Of a stretch of 64,000 nucleotides of DNA, positions 23,200 to 35,680 are shown piece after piece. The notes under the pieces are model-generated. The model was not told the DNA's origin, did no database searches, and saw nothing but the letters and a program-made list of their open reading frames with translations. The first letter of the stretch is position 1. Every line of letters begins with the position of its first letter. The position numbers were made by a program, and so were the translations under genes. The stretch lies in the NCBI RefSeq assembly GCF_000276665.1, contig NW_004955425.1, positions 25,543,196-25,607,195 on the forward strand, read 5' to 3'. Origin of the DNA: Chinchilla lanigera (Eukaryota > Chordata > Mammalia > Rodentia > Chinchillidae).

Positions 23200-24100
23200 T
23201 GCCCTTCACTATAGCCTATGGGCTTGTGCGGTGACCCCCCCCCCAAGCCCCCGCTTCAAGGGGTACCTCCATCTGTAAACCCTTGTCTGTGGCAGTTGCC
23301 CAAGCTGAGACACAGGCCCAGAAAAAAGGTGTGGGGTTTTGGGTTCTGGGTGAATGCTTGAATAGGCTTGGAGGGTCTGGCATGGATTCTGGCTGATTAG
23401 GGGCCAACACTGGGTACCTGATGGATACTCCTGTGTTTATGGGACCAGCTAAAAACACTAGGTAAAGCCTCATGCCAGCCCAGGGCACTTAGTAGAAAAC
23501 TAGGTGTGCCTGAGGCTGACCTGAGATTCTGACAGGCCCGAGGAAGACACTGAACACTGAAGTGAAGTCTCATGCAGATCTAGGTCACTAGGCAAATCAA
23601 GCAGATCTTCAGCCAGTTCTGAGAGCCAGGCATAGCATTGGGCATGGGGGTTCTAGCAGGCCTGGGGCACTATGCAGAGACTTGTGTGGGACTGGGACAG
23701 GTTAAGGCAATGAGATGTGAATTCCAAAGGGCTTGGGTGGCCCTACCCCTACAGCAATTCCTGCAGGTGGTTTCTACTCTCTGCTCACTCTGGGACTTTC
23801 CTCAAACATTTCATGTTTCTGACCTCTCCAACTTCTTGGGTGTCTCCATTGAACTTTCAGCTTTACTGTCACATCCTCATGTACCCCTGTTCTCAGGAGT
23901 ACACTGCCTGGACTCCCAGGTCTGCTGAAATCTGTGTGAATGCCTCTCTGACCCCTCAACTCTTGGATTCTGCAGGCCTGTAAAACCAGTACCACAAGGA
24001 TGATGCCAGGGTCTGCTGCCAATTTGAGCAATAGCCAAACCCTTTTACCTCAAAAAGTAACCCTTTTTACTCAGAGGCTGCATGGGCCTCTGAGTGCCTG
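23200..24100. other. Unclassified GC-richer block
   Basis: A C run (23236-23246) is followed by moderately GC-rich sequence with repeated GGCCTGGG- and GCACTA-type phrases. It looks repeat-derived (LTR or leader), but I cannot name a family. Frames are short and not protein-like. Confidence 0.3.
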
Positions 24101-24865
24101 AATGGGTGAGCATTGTGAATGAAATTCCAAGAAGCCAGTTTCCTAGAAGACTTCTCTCAAGCAGCTTGCTATGTGACTCACTTCTGTAAGCAGAGTCTTC
24201 AGTCTTTCTGCCTTGGAGTCTGTGAAGGGTGGGGTCCTTCAGATTCCTTCCATGCCCTCAAGCCATTTTTCCTATTGTCATTTTGTAAATTAAGTCACTT
24301 CTTTTTATTGCTGATATTATTAACAGCCAAGCTCTCTTCTACTCTTAACATTGCAGTCCCAACTTTATTGGAGCTTCCTTTTGGGCCAAACTCAAAACTT
24401 AAAATTATTCAGTTATGCTGTTTGCTCTTGATTTTCTGCATAAAGCTGGCTCAGAGCCCCTAAGAGTATCCATGCCACAGCCCGAAATGGTGGGCTGCCT
24501 TGAAATTCTCTCTGCCACATTATTTATTCTTCCATCTTTAATTTTAGTCTCCAGCAAAGTGCAGAATATGACCAAAATGTAGACAAACTTTATGCCTGAG
24601 CATAACACACATGGCCAGTAGTAAAACTGCCAATGGAGTCATCAGCTGACACCTCCTGAGCCTTGTCTTTATAATCTGCATTTCTATCAGTACTCTGGAC
24701 TTCTGAGCTTCAGCCAGAACTCCCATTATGGTCAGCTAATTGCATTCTAAGGCCACTTCTCCAACTGGCATCTCCAAATTTTTCCACACTCCCCCCATGA
24801 ACCAGTTCAGAAAACATCTAAAATACATGGTCAGTATAGTCACAGCAAGGACCCCACTTCTCTGT

Positions 24866-25170
24866 CTTAGTTACTTTTCTGTCACTGAGACATAATGCCT
24901 GACATTTGCAGTTTAAAAGAGGAGAGGTTTATTTTGGCTCACATTTCAGATAGCTGGCTCCATGGCTGGACATGCAAACAGGAAGCAGAGCATCAAAGGA
25001 GGAACCAGGAAGGGAGAGATAACAGTGACCTGCCTCTTCCAACTAGACTCCACCTCGTAATAGCAAGTCAGATGTAATGGCTCTATAATCAAGTCAGCTT
25101 CCAAAAGCCACACCTATGATTCTCTGAAGCTGTAGGAGGACATTTGACTATAAACCAAAGCAGAACACAA
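24866..25170. mobile_element. Rodent LTR/MaLR-type repeat
   Basis: TTAGTTACTTTTCTGTCACTGAGACATAATGCC, then GAGGTTTATTTTGGCTCACA, is the pattern of a common rodent interspersed repeat. Relatives are at 56640-56900 and 59120-59180. The exact family is not assigned. Confidence 0.5.
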
Positions 25171-25280
25171 ATTGTTTAGTGTCATTTAAAGGCCGACTTC
25201 CACCTCTTTGTGATCACAGATGATGCTTAGGCAAAGCTGTCAGTGGTGGGCCTAAATCCACACCTGGTATCTCAGTTGTC

Positions 25281-25365
25281 TGTCTTTCTTTCTTCCTTTC
25301 TTTTCTTTCTTTCTTTCTTTCTTTCTTCCTTTCTTTTCTTTCTTTCTTTCTTTCTTCCTTTCTTT

Positions 25366-25418
<53 letters not shown>
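25281..25418. repeat. (CTTT)n microsatellite
   Basis: About 138 bp of CTTT units with CTTCCTTTCTTTT interruptions that recur at 40-bp spacing, so the array itself has been duplicated as a block. Confidence 0.95.
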
Positions 25419-26019
25419 TGTATTTTAAAATGAGTGCACAGGTAGAGTTGGGCTCTTCGTCAAAACTTCTTGTTCATCTTACATGCACAGAGTTCTTAAT
25501 TGTGGACCCCAATTCCAGAGACTGCTAGTATGTGTTCTTGGAGGTGTGCCTGGCAGCATATACTCTAAATGTTTCTGACCAGGGCTGAGGGGTTGGGCAC
25601 ACTGGGTCTGTGCTGTTGATTAGGATCAGTGTACCACAGTAGCTAATCAGTGCTACTGCTCATAATCTGCCATGATTAGGAGCCTCCAATATTCTAGGGC
25701 AATGATGAAGTGCTTAAATGGCTCCTTCCAATCAGTCTCAGCCTTAGATTCCTACCTGTACCTCCACTGTGGCTTCTGCTACCAGTAGCATCCCTGACCC
25801 CACAACTCTTTTTGCCCTCACTGCTTCCAGGCCCTAGCCTAGCCTTAGCATGCTTGATCTCTTTCCAGCTTGCAGTTTCAGCAGCACCCAAGCTATGGAG
25901 GTGCAGCTCTTCCCTGGCAAATACCAAGCCTGACTTGAAAGATAGTGGTGACTAGGCCAAGTGCCAAGTAATAGCCGCTCCCCATAACTTCTTTCTGATA
26001 AGGCTTTCTTAAATTAGTA

Positions 26020-26640
26020 ATGTACATTTTTGAAATATAATGAATACATGGTCATCATGGCAAATTTTTTATATACATATCGCATCTTACTCCTTTTTAT
26101 TTCTCCTTCCCCTCTCCTTCCTCCCATCACTCCCCTCCTTAGATTCCCTTTTCATACGCACAAAGTACCTCCCTGTTTCTGATCATCTAGCTTTATTTTG
26201 CTCCTCCACATTTTATATTTCTCATATAATAGAAAGCATGCAATGTTTACCCTGTATCTAATTTGTTTCTCTTAGCATTATGGTCTCAGGGTACATCTAC
26301 CTTCCTACAAATTACTAATATTAACCTTCTTTGTGGCTAAGTAGTACTGCACTGTGTATCTACACCATATTTTCTTTATCCACTCATCTGTTGATGGGCA
26401 TTTAGGCTGCTCCCAAGAGTTAGCTATCATGAATTACACTGCTATAAACATGGGTATGCAGGTATTACTGTAATGTGATGTCTTTACTCTTTAGGGAAGA
26501 TACCCAAAAGGGAGTTGTGTCAAATGGGATTTCTATATTTAGTTCTTATGAGGTTTTTACAATTTTTACAACATGGCATGTACTCAAAACTTCCACATCC
26601 AAAAGTGCTGGGGCAGCAGTGGCAGCTTTACTTTTTTTTT
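26020..26640 (-). mobile_element. L1 3' fragment (antisense)
   Basis: Complement of the L1 3' region: TTATCCACTCATCTGTTGATGGGC, then AAACATGGGTATGCAGG, then GATACCCAAAAGGGAG. A T run near 26628-26645 follows. Confidence 0.75.
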
Positions 26641-27289
26641 TTTAATTTTATCTTAAAGGGAAAAGAACAAAAACAAAATGACAAAGATAAGCAAAACAAC
26701 ACAAAAACTATAAAAATGATACAGAATTTCAAAAGTGGGTGATGGAAAATTAACAATGATTGTTGTATTACTTATTGTTATCTTCAAAGTAGTTGCTCAG
26801 ATTACCAGATTTAGGTATGTAAGATTGATCAATTAAACATTAACTGTTCCTTTCAATAAACCAATAGAAATTAGTAGTACAATTATCTTAGCTATCTTGT
26901 GTATATATACATTTTTTTCCTTTCCTTCCTTGCATAGTCTTCTGAGCTATCTGTATTTTAAACTATATTCATTAATTTCCTATTCAAAAATTATAAATTA
27001 ATATAAAAGGAGAAACATAATTCCACGTTCAAGAAACTTAACAGTGCAATAAGAAAGGCACATAAAAGAAGTATAATATTGGAGGTTATAATAAAGTATG
27101 TTCATTGACTAGAGAGACATCATTTTTCGCTGGGGCAGCAGCGGGTGGAGTGTGATCAGGAACAGCTGATTGATCAAGTTTTGAGAATGTATAGCAGAGT
27201 AATGATTGACCAGTTTCTTCCTGATTGTCTGAGGATGGACAGCAGTATCATATATACCTATATACAGATAGAGAGGAAGATGTAACTAT

Positions 27290-27480
27290 CTACTGGAGCT
27301 TGTTAATTGTACACACTGACCTGGTTGTTCTGTGAGCAGTGAAGAATGATGTCATGAACCAAAGGAGAAAGTAATGAGTCTTATTGGAAATAATATGAAA
27401 AAAAGCCTGCAATAAGGATCTACCAAGAAAGGAAAGCTGTCCAATATATTTTCTTTGTCTTGGCCTTATGTACATAGGCA
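27290..27480 (-). mobile_element. LTR-like fragment
   Basis: GTGAAGAATGATGTCATGAACC followed by GAGTCTTATTGGAAATAA resembles part of the LTR-like block at 7740-7790. Partial; family not assigned. Confidence 0.4.
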
Positions 27481-27644
27481 GAGCCTGAAAGTTTGTTTCA
27501 AAGGAAATAGTTCAAACAATTTCAAAAGAAAACTAGTTACCTTGCATTTGTTTGTCTGGGGTCCAGAGGCAGGGAGGACGTGTTAAAGCTGTTAACTAAC
27601 TTAGTGTATGTACCCTGGATAAGAGTCTTCTCCCTGCGGGGAAT

Positions 27645-28405
27645 ACAGCAATCCCTCATCTATCACAGGAGTTACATTCCAGAGACCCCTGCGATAAGTG
27701 AAAATCCATGAAGTAGCAGCGTTATATTTATTTTATTATTTATATATATTTTAAGGCTTTATAAACCCTTCCCATGCTCCTATAAACCTTTCCCACTCTT
27801 ATTAACCTTTACACACTCCTGTAAACACTTCAAATGCTCTTAAACACTTTCCACACTCTTAAACCTACGTAATTTTAATAACATGTAAAATTCTATATGG
27901 GTATTCGACCTGAAGTGGACAAGGAGAGATGCTGAACATACGGGCACAGTGCAGGAGAGCAAACAGACTGATGCTATAGTCACTGAGCCAATCAGTGCCC
28001 AGGATACAGAACACAGTGCTGTGGTTGGTCACCTTCCATTCCATCAGCCAGTAGTATGCCATGTACAATCTCACATTGGCAAACTTGTGCAAGCGGTAGT
28101 GGTGTACTGCATTTTCATTGTGTATGGTACAGTATTCATCCACTGATGAAATATATACTGTATTTTATTTTGATTTAATATTCTTTTAATATGTTTGAAT
28201 TAACATTTTTTATATTTTTATATTGTTTTAAATTTTTCAGCCAAAAATAATTAAAATCATAAGTAGTATATAAATACCTATATACCACAGAATCCTGTGG
28301 TATAGCAAAAACTCCACAATACAGAATTAGGTATATTTTTTTAAAAACCTGCAATACAGTGAAGTTACAGTAAGTGAACACAATATAGTGAGGGACAGCT
28401 GAGTA
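27645..28405. mobile_element. Tigger-like DNA transposon relic
   Basis: The left end CAGCAATCCCTCATCTATCA has an approximately inverted counterpart at the right end (ATAGTGAGGGACAGCTG), separated by about 750 bp of AT-rich interior. GAGTTACATTCCAGAGACCCC is typical of Tigger ends. No transposase frame survives. Confidence 0.55.
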
Positions 28406-29108
28406 GTCCTTATTTTTCTGTTCTTCCAGCATTTTATCCTTTGTTCTTGTGTTTTCTTTTACATTTCTAAGCTTTTGTGGCTGCTTGATTAACCTGCTAT
28501 TGATTAAATTAGCTCTTTTATCTGACCCTATTGTTAGACTGCTCTAAGTGCCTACTCATAATGACTATGCTAAGGGACTGCACTATTGCAGAACCTAATC
28601 TGAATTCCTGACATACTTGCTAGCTTCATTTCACCAACAGCTGAATCACAAATATTTCGGCTTCTCTCCCTTTCTTCCTCCCTCCTTTCCTTTCCCCTTC
28701 TCCTATTCCTGTTCTGGGTATCCCAGTGGACTGCATTCAGACATCCACCACACTGGGAGTAAGAGAAAAGACAATGATGAAAGGAAATGAATTTATTTAC
28801 AGTCTGTCCAAGCTATGATGACAGCTAGTCTGCCTCCTGGAACTCTCAGAAGCAGTAGGATAAATGGGAAAAGAGTAAAAGCAGGAAGCCCAGAGATATG
28901 CATATGTATCAAACTGTGTGGGATTACCAGTCTGGTGTTTTGTTTCATTTCAGTTGGGTTTTGGTTTGGTTTTAGTTCTTTTGGCACCTTTCTAGTGCCA
29001 GGGGCCAGTGCTTTGGGGAGCGGTTTCCGTTCACCATTGGTTCTCAGCGTTAGATGATTGCCTATAGGAACCCGGAATGCAGAAATAACTTAAAAATAGG
29101 TGAGTAAA

Positions 29109-29204
29109 GGGGCTGGGGATTTAGCTCAGTGGCAAAAGCGCCTGCCTGGCAAGCGTAAGGTCGTGAGTTTGGTTCCCGGTACTGGAGAAAAACCAAAAAA
29201 AAAA
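29109..29204 (+). repeat. ID SINE
   Basis: Near-consensus copy with an A tail. The duplication AAATAGGTGAGTAA lies on both sides. Confidence 0.94.
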
Positions 29205-29541
29205 AAAATAGGTGAGTAAGACAATGGCTTTGTCTCCTTTAAATTTCTGAGTTTAAAAAAAGCAAATGCTGCATTCCCCCTTCTTCCCCACTCCTTTCAG
29301 TTTAAAAAAGAGCAACTGCTACATTCCCTACTTTCTCCCCCAACATTTTTTGTAAGAGAAGGGACCTGTGCGTTAACAAATGAAGTTTATTGAATAGCAA
29401 CTACATTAATTTTTTTGTTGGCTAAAGATGTTATAAATAATCCCAGAGATATTGTTGAAAGCACATATTTAGTGTGTGCCAGCACATGTTTACAATCATC
29501 TACTTTGTCTGGACTTCCTTACATATACACTCTTTTTCTAG

Positions 29542-29686
29542 GTGGCAGAGTTACTTCTTTTGAATGGAGCTGACCCATTATTTAGAAGAGACAATGGGAA
29601 GTCTGCTTTGGATGAGGCCAAAGACTCACGTATGAAACGTCTCCTTGAGAAATATGTTCCTAAGTATCAAAAGCATCTTACATCAG
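29542..29686 (+). CDS. ANKRD31: ANKRD31 exon, end of first ankyrin block
   Basis: 145 nt, phase 0 in and phase 1 out, with a CTTTTTCTAG acceptor and a CAG|GTAAGC donor. It completes an ankyrin repeat (VAELLLLNGADPLFRRDN), adds KSALDEAKDSRMKRLLEKYV and ends in a basic linker. It joins in frame to 912-1054 (HHE|VAELL), which is the expected helix junction. No disabling change is seen. Confidence 0.92.
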
Positions 29687-30490
29687 GTAAGCTTAAAGTT
29701 CCTTGTTAGAGCTGTTCATTATGTTGGTAGAGAGTTATAGAAATTGAATTTAGAATTACAGAAATTAAATCTTTTTCTTGTAAAAATAAATTGTAAAAAC
29801 TTACTCAGTGAAGTCTTTGCTCTATTCTTTAAAGAAAGCATACTGACTTCAGTAGAGTTAGAAACAAAGGAGGTGAGTCAGTCTCTCCCTTCCCTCCCTT
29901 AGACTCTAAACAGCACCCTCCGTTATTCCTACTTCCATTATCCTAAGAGAGGTAGAAAATAACAAAAGCCTAGCAGCTCTCTGATACCCCAGGTGAGAGC
30001 ACTGGTGCCAAAGCACTGGCGGACAAGGGGGTTCAGTGGGAAGCACCTAAAGGAGAGGCATCTGGCCTTTAAATTATTTTTTGGGGTGGAGGGGATGCCA
30101 CACACATTTTCATGCCAGGATCAGCATCAGACAACTCAAGATTTGAGATGTAATCAGATACAGAAATCTGAGGCAGTTGGAAGATAATTCTGCTGAGGAA
30201 AAACAAGAGTTCCACACGTCTTTAAAAGGCAGATGAAGAATTCTACCCCATATGATCTAATATAAACATTTACATCTTAGTTAAACATACATGTTTCAAA
30301 AGTTCTGGCAGTATCAAATATAGTTCACACAGTTTTATTATATGTTTGCCTTATTTTCTGGTACATACTATATGCTACTATTTCAGAAAGCAAACTAAGT
30401 ACAATCATATTTATCTTAGATAAATACATCCTGTATATTTTCAATAATGTGATAGAATTCATCACAAAAATTTAAAAACTACATATGGTT

Positions 30491-30608
30491 TTCTTTTTTG
30501 TTTGTTTGTTTGTTTGTTTTTTTGTTTTTTTACGGTACTGGGAATAGAACTCACGACCTTATGCTTGCCAGACAGGCACTGTGCTGCTGAGCTAAATCCC
30601 CAGCCCCT
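30491..30608 (-). repeat. ID SINE
   Basis: Antisense, with a long TTTG-type tail and a 17-bp target duplication (AAAAACTACATATGGTT at 30474-30490 and 30609-30625). Confidence 0.95.
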
Positions 30609-32145
30609 AAAAACTACATATGGTTGAGAAATACGCCAAAGGGGGAAAAGTAGTCTTAAATGTGGTGGTGTGTTTCCTAAGCTGGAACAGAATTCTGCAT
30701 TACCTGTAGCATTCACACCTCTCCGTTAATGCTGTTAGCAGTTCTTCTGGCCTTTAAATTCTGAAAGTCTGAGTTAATGGCCACTTTTCCCTATTTTTGC
30801 TGTTGCCTTTGACCTGTTGGAATGCTTTTCTGTCACCCCAGAACCTTTCTTGGTCTGTGTTATACCATTGTTGGCATGGACTGGCTCCAAGCATAACTTC
30901 CCTGATCTTCAGTAAACATAGCACTTGCTACTGGGTGTCTATTTGGCAGTTCTTTGCTCCTTATGCACAAGAAGCTGGATTATTATTGGCCCACTCAACT
31001 TTAAAATCTGGTGAGCCAGCCAGCAGGACATCCCCAAACCTCAGGAGATCCCGTCAGACAGTGAGCCAAGGGACTTAACTGCACAGCAGCCCAGGGACCT
31101 CACCTGACATCAGAAACATCAGCAGCCCGGTGACCTTTGGAGCCCTCAGGAGAAGCAGGCAACCAACAGCTCAGCCAGCAAGGAAGGTAGCTCCTCACAC
31201 TCTGGGAAGACTCTTTTTTCCCCTTGCTGTGCATAAGTCCAGACTCCTGGTGATTCGGCAAACGAGTCCATCAAGAAAGACACTCAGAAGAAAACCCCCA
31301 AAGCATGACCAAACAAAATTTCATTGGAGCCAGCTGATGGATCGCCTGTAACCCGGAGTCAGAGAAGATGTCTGTGCTGCTCTGGGTCTCACCTTCAGTT
31401 TTAGTACATTTCAGGTTTCCATAGTAACCATTACTTCGCTTTCAGAAATCTCACAAGAATGTCACATAATTAACACAAAGTTTACCTTTCTCTCAGGAGG
31501 TTAGACAACCATATTCCAGTGACCATAGTGAGTTAGCCTTTAACCTACTTCCCAATTTTCTCTGTTTGTTCTGTTCCCTTTATGGCTCCACTCTTCTTTT
31601 TACAAAGTTGGTAAGGGGACTAGGGTGTAGGGGTGTCAACTACAGCTCAAGTGAACTTTAAGTGACCTCTCTTACTATGAAGCTAAAATCAGAAAAATGG
31701 AGTTTCTCTTGCCCTGTCACTGGGGGAGAGGTAAACCAGTCACCATGTTGCAGTGACCACATTGGAAAACAGAGGCCCTAATGGGGACAGGAGGAGCGCT
31801 GCCAGTCAGCTGGGCCCGCATTCTGTTGCTCAGCTACACAGTGTGGAAAGTCTATCTTGGAGGCTGTGAAGGAGGCCTCGGGGGGGCGGGTGAGCCTAAA
31901 CCAAGCCAAGCAGAGGAGGCTGCTAATAGGCAGTGGTTTGGCATAGCTGCCTGCAGCAGGGAACTAAAAGACATGGACCTGACCTACCTGAATTGCTGCT
32001 TTTCTCTGTGGAGTACTTGGTAATTTGTCCTGGACTCGGGCAGCTCTGTGTTTAACACTAAGGGTGTTTGTGCTTCACCCTGGGTATGGGCTCAGGATGA
32101 GTGCTTCATTTCCATGGGTTTTAGGTTTTTTCCTTCTCCTTTTCT

Positions 32146-32263
32146 TTTTTTTTTTTTTTAATTTTTTTCTTTTTTCTGTTTTTTTTCCAGTACCGGGAAT
32201 CGAACTCACGACTTGGCACTTGCCAGGCAGGCACTGTGCCGCTGAGCTAAATCCCCAGCCCCC
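32146..32263 (-). repeat. ID SINE
   Basis: Antisense, with a long T-rich tail and the target duplication TCCTTCTCCTTTTCT (32131-32145 and 32264-32278). It is inserted in ERV leader/LTR-like sequence. Confidence 0.94.
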
Positions 32264-32559
32264 TCCTTCTCCTTTTCTGATCCCCTCTCCGCTTCAGCCT
32301 TTCAGCTATCAGTGTGTTTAGTTGTTGGTTCTGGGTGTCCATTTGGCATTTCTTCACTCCTTGTACACAAGAAGCTGGACTCTTACTGGCGCACTCAACT
32401 TTAGTGTGTTTAGTTGTTGCTCCTGGATAACTAAAAACACTGAGTTAAGAGGTGCATAGGTAAGAGGTACATAGGGCCTGGGACTCAAGGAACTCTACAT
32501 CTAAACCCATCACTGCTTCATCCCTTCTAGAAGTGCCAAGCACCTGTGGTACAACCCAA

Positions 32560-33600
32560 GTGCTAGTTCCTTTTTCAGTTATGGATATTCAGCAATGCAA
32601 AGAAAAATTTGTAGATTTTCTGAGTATCCTGAAAAATTTGCTGACAGTTTTCATACCCTAAAAACGGCTTATGTTCAAGCTTTTATGAACCTTTGTCTCA
32701 TGAAATGCCCAGAAATCATGGTAGATAGAGTAGTCTCCAAGGAAGAGAAGGATGTCTTTGATGATCCTGTCTTCAGACCCCACCTGTCTCTCTGGGGAAT
32801 ATGGTTCTTTCCAGTCTGTTTAATGAAGACTGTTTAATGAACCACACTGGGAGTCTCTTTGACCTCCTCCTTATAATCCTCAGGCCATTAAATCAGATCC
32901 ATCCCCTCCAAGTGACTGAGGAACTATACTAGAGCCTAGTGCTCCAGAGGAAACAAGTATTCCTCAGCCCCCTCATTATGTCTCTCAGAGAGCCTTAAGT
33001 CCCTCTGAGTGCACACAGATAGCTGAAGCCCTGCAGAAAGAACCTGAAATGGTGCTTCTTACTCCTCTGATTCATAATTGACCATTTTTTCTGTTTCTTA
33101 TAGTAAAGATATAATTGTAATAATTGTCCTGCTCCTAAGAGAGGTCCCAGGAGTAGAAAGGACTACTCAAGTTCAGGTCCCCTTTTCAGTCACAGATGTC
33201 CAGCAGTGCAAAAAACCAGTTAGACCAATTATCCAAGACCCTAGTAAATTTGAGGATTGGTTTCAAATTTTGAAACTTGCTTTTGACTTATCATGGTGAG
33301 ATGTCCAATTCAACTTGACCACTTGCTGTGCCCCAGATAAAAGTCAAGGAATCCTACAAGAGTCTAGGATCTGTGCAGATGAGCATTACGCTTTAAGAAG
33401 GGAAGAGCTACTGTCCATTTAATGGAACCAAACTGGAACTATAGTACTAGTGAGGAACTAAAAATGATGTTTGATATTATAGTTGCTCTTACTGTGGGGA
33501 TGAAAAAGTGTGTTAAGAAATCTGTTAACTATGGTAAGGTGAACAGGATCATACAGGCCAAAGAGTTAAAAAATGTTTGGTCTCTGTAACCGATTAGTAG
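32560..33600 (+). pseudogene. ERV gag remnant
   Basis: Capsid-like start PFSVTDVQQCKKPVRP, then PSKFEDWFQILKLAFDLSW (33180-33300), typical of gammaretroviral capsid. A second, weaker copy of the same start lies at about 32570-32640 (DIQQCKEKFVDF). A proline-rich stretch (32890-33000) may be the segment before capsid. The frame breaks repeatedly. Confidence 0.7.
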
Positions 33601-33829
33601 AAGTCTTTTGTAAATATACTAACCATAGATCCATCTTCTTTGGAGGGAAAAGCAGTATTGGGACATCACTGCTGTTGTCAATCAGCCCCAGATACTGTGG
33701 ACAAAGATTAGAAGTCCTGACTCCCTACCAAGTCAGAGCAGTTCTGGAGACAGAAAGATCACTTGTAGTTAATGGGGAACATCTTACAGTCATCAGGCTA
33801 TGCTCTTATCCACCCTTGAGGTTATTATA

Positions 33830-34380
33830 AAAACTTGCACTACTCTTAATCCTGCTTCTCTGATGTCTAGAGGCCAAGAAATTAGCCACTTCTATGAACC
33901 GTTTATCTCCCAGACCTATGCAGGCAGGCAAGACATCAATGACCTGCCCCTCTAGGATCCTGATGAGGTATGGGTCACTGATGGAAGTAGCTTCCTCTAA
34001 GAAGGACATCAGAAGGCAGGTTATGTACTTCACAACAGAGCCTTAAAGCCAAACCCCTCCCCCTTATTCAAAAAGCAAAGCTAATAGCACTTGCTTGGGA
34101 ATTGATGTTGGGAAAAGTCAAAAAGCTAAATATCTTTGTAGACTCCAAATAAGCCTTTCTGGTACCACATGCCCATGCAGCAGTCTGGAAAGAAAGACGC
34201 TTACTAATTAATAAGCAATCATTATCATTTATCAAGCGAAGACAGGAAATTCCACAACTCCTAGAGGCAGTTCATCTTCCCATGTATGTCGTAGTCACGC
34301 ACTGTAAGGAGCACCAAAGACACATGTCTGAAGTCCCCTTGGGAAATTACAAGACTGACAGGGAAGCAGAAAGGGCAGCC
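33830..34380 (+). pseudogene. ERV RNase H remnant
   Basis: VWVTDGSSFL (33968-33998) and a later LNIFVDSK (about 34125-34150) match the RNase H catalytic regions, followed by LLEAVHLPMYVVVTHCK (34260-34310). In-frame stops interrupt all of these. Confidence 0.75.
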
Positions 34381-34499
34381 TGACAGCCCCTTAAGGCTGT
34401 AGCCTTATTCCCAGTGCCTGAGGAACCATAAAACCAGTCTGTACTCCCCAGGAAGATAAATTAGCTTTATGCAAAGGGGAATTAAAAAGAGACTCTGGT

Positions 34500-35480
34500 G
34501 GTATTTGGAAAACAAACTGGTTCCTTCCTCAGGAAATACAGTGGAAGGCTCTAAAAATACCTTATGATTCCTTTCATATGGGAAAAGATGCTTCATTGGA
34601 GATGCTCACTCAAGTTTTCACAGGACTAGAACTAGCAGCAAACATCCAACAGCTCTTTGAAGCTTGCCCACTCTGTGCCTATAATAACCCAGGCAAGCCC
34701 AAACCACTGCTTTATTAGTGCTTTATTAAACCACTGTACAGAGGAGAGAACATACCCTGGGGATGGCTGGCAATTAGATTTTGCCCACATGCCACCATGT
34801 GGAGGATTTAAATAGATGTTGGTCCTAATTGACACCTTTACAGGCTGGATTGAAGCCTTTCTTGCCCATTCATTAAAGGCTCTGGAAGTAGTAAAGGTGC
34901 TTCTTAAGGAAATCATCCCCTAATTTAGACTACCTCAGTCCCTTCAGAGTGACAATGGGCTCTTTTACCTTTCAAATAACTCATGGAGTGGCAAAGGCTT
35001 TAGGAATAAAGGACTATATGTATTCTGCATGGAGGCTTCATCTTCTGGAAAAGTAGAGAAAGCCAGTCAGACCCTAAAGTGAGCTCTGGTTTAATTTTAC
35101 CAAGAGATATCTGAGTCCTGCTTATGAGAGGACTCAAGGATTCAAGACACTCAAAGCTGTGCTAAATTTGAGGCCGTTTGAGTTATATGAGAGGATATTT
35201 CTGTTGTCAGATATGATAGTAGAATCAGAGACCACAAGACTCTTACAATATTTTATTAATCTAGGCCAAGTACAACAGGCTATCCAAATGAGTCCTGCCA
35301 GCTGCTGGTTCAGGGGGATCACCTACTGTCCATCTTGGAGACCGAGTAGAAAGAGGAGACTCCTGCAGACAGTTAAAATCAAATGGAAGAGGTCCTTTTC
35401 AGTGATCCCTGCCATACCCAAGTGATAAAGGTGGCAGAAATAGATACCTGGATTCATCTTTTTAGAATATAGCCAGTTCC
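34500..35480 (+). pseudogene. ERV integrase remnant
   Basis: Core-like GDGWQLDFAHMPPCGGFK (about 34758-34812), VLIDTFTGWIEAF (34818-34860) and LQSDNGLFYL (34940-34970) match the first two catalytic Asp regions of gammaretroviral integrase. SSSGKVEKASQTLK (35040-35080) matches the third region. Stops and indels are present throughout. Confidence 0.78.
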
Positions 35481-35634
35481 ACTTCAACTATCTGAAGAAA
35501 AAGACCAACCAAAAGTAAAAACCTACTCCTGTGAGCCTCTGGAAGACTTGAGATTTCTCTTTGAAAAGCAAAACTCCAGTGCTGATACAGATAAGTAAGC
35601 AGAATCTTGCTAATGCATGGCTTTCAGGATCTTG

Positions 35635-35680
35635 CACTTGCCAGGCAGGTGCTTGTGCCACTGAGCTATATCCCAGGCCA
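35635..35680 (-). repeat. Tailless half-length ID retroposon
   Basis: Only the 5' part of the ID (A-box half, about 46 nt) is present; there is no B box and no A tail. A perfect 11-bp duplication TCAGGATCTTG still flanks it (35624-35634 and 35681-35691). Confidence 0.8.

Larger units (their letters stand above)
1055..29541. other. ANKRD31: ANKRD31 28.5 kb intron
   Basis: A large intron between two exons of the first ankyrin block. Its contents are SINEs, a minus-strand NCAPH2 retrocopy, a minus-strand ERV, an unidentified retroposed block, L1 fragments, LTRs, a CTTT microsatellite and DNA transposon relics, listed separately. Stretches where I recognise nothing: 1400-2270 (apart from a pyrimidine-rich tract and a decayed ID-like trace near 1930), 2360-3390, 4255-4570, 4990-6500, 7115-7650, 22800-23200, 25430-26020 and 28410-29100. 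Confidence 0.8.

Noticed and set aside
23638..23983. Overlapping 96- and 88-residue frames
   Set aside because: No protein-like composition or splice context; both lie in an unclassified repeat-like block.
25243..25428. Ser/Phe-Leu repeat protein
   Set aside because: It is the translation of the CTTT microsatellite.
28793..29057. Small ORFs on both strands near 28.8-29.0 kb
   Set aside because: No recognisable motif, splice context or conservation argument; chance frames in intron.
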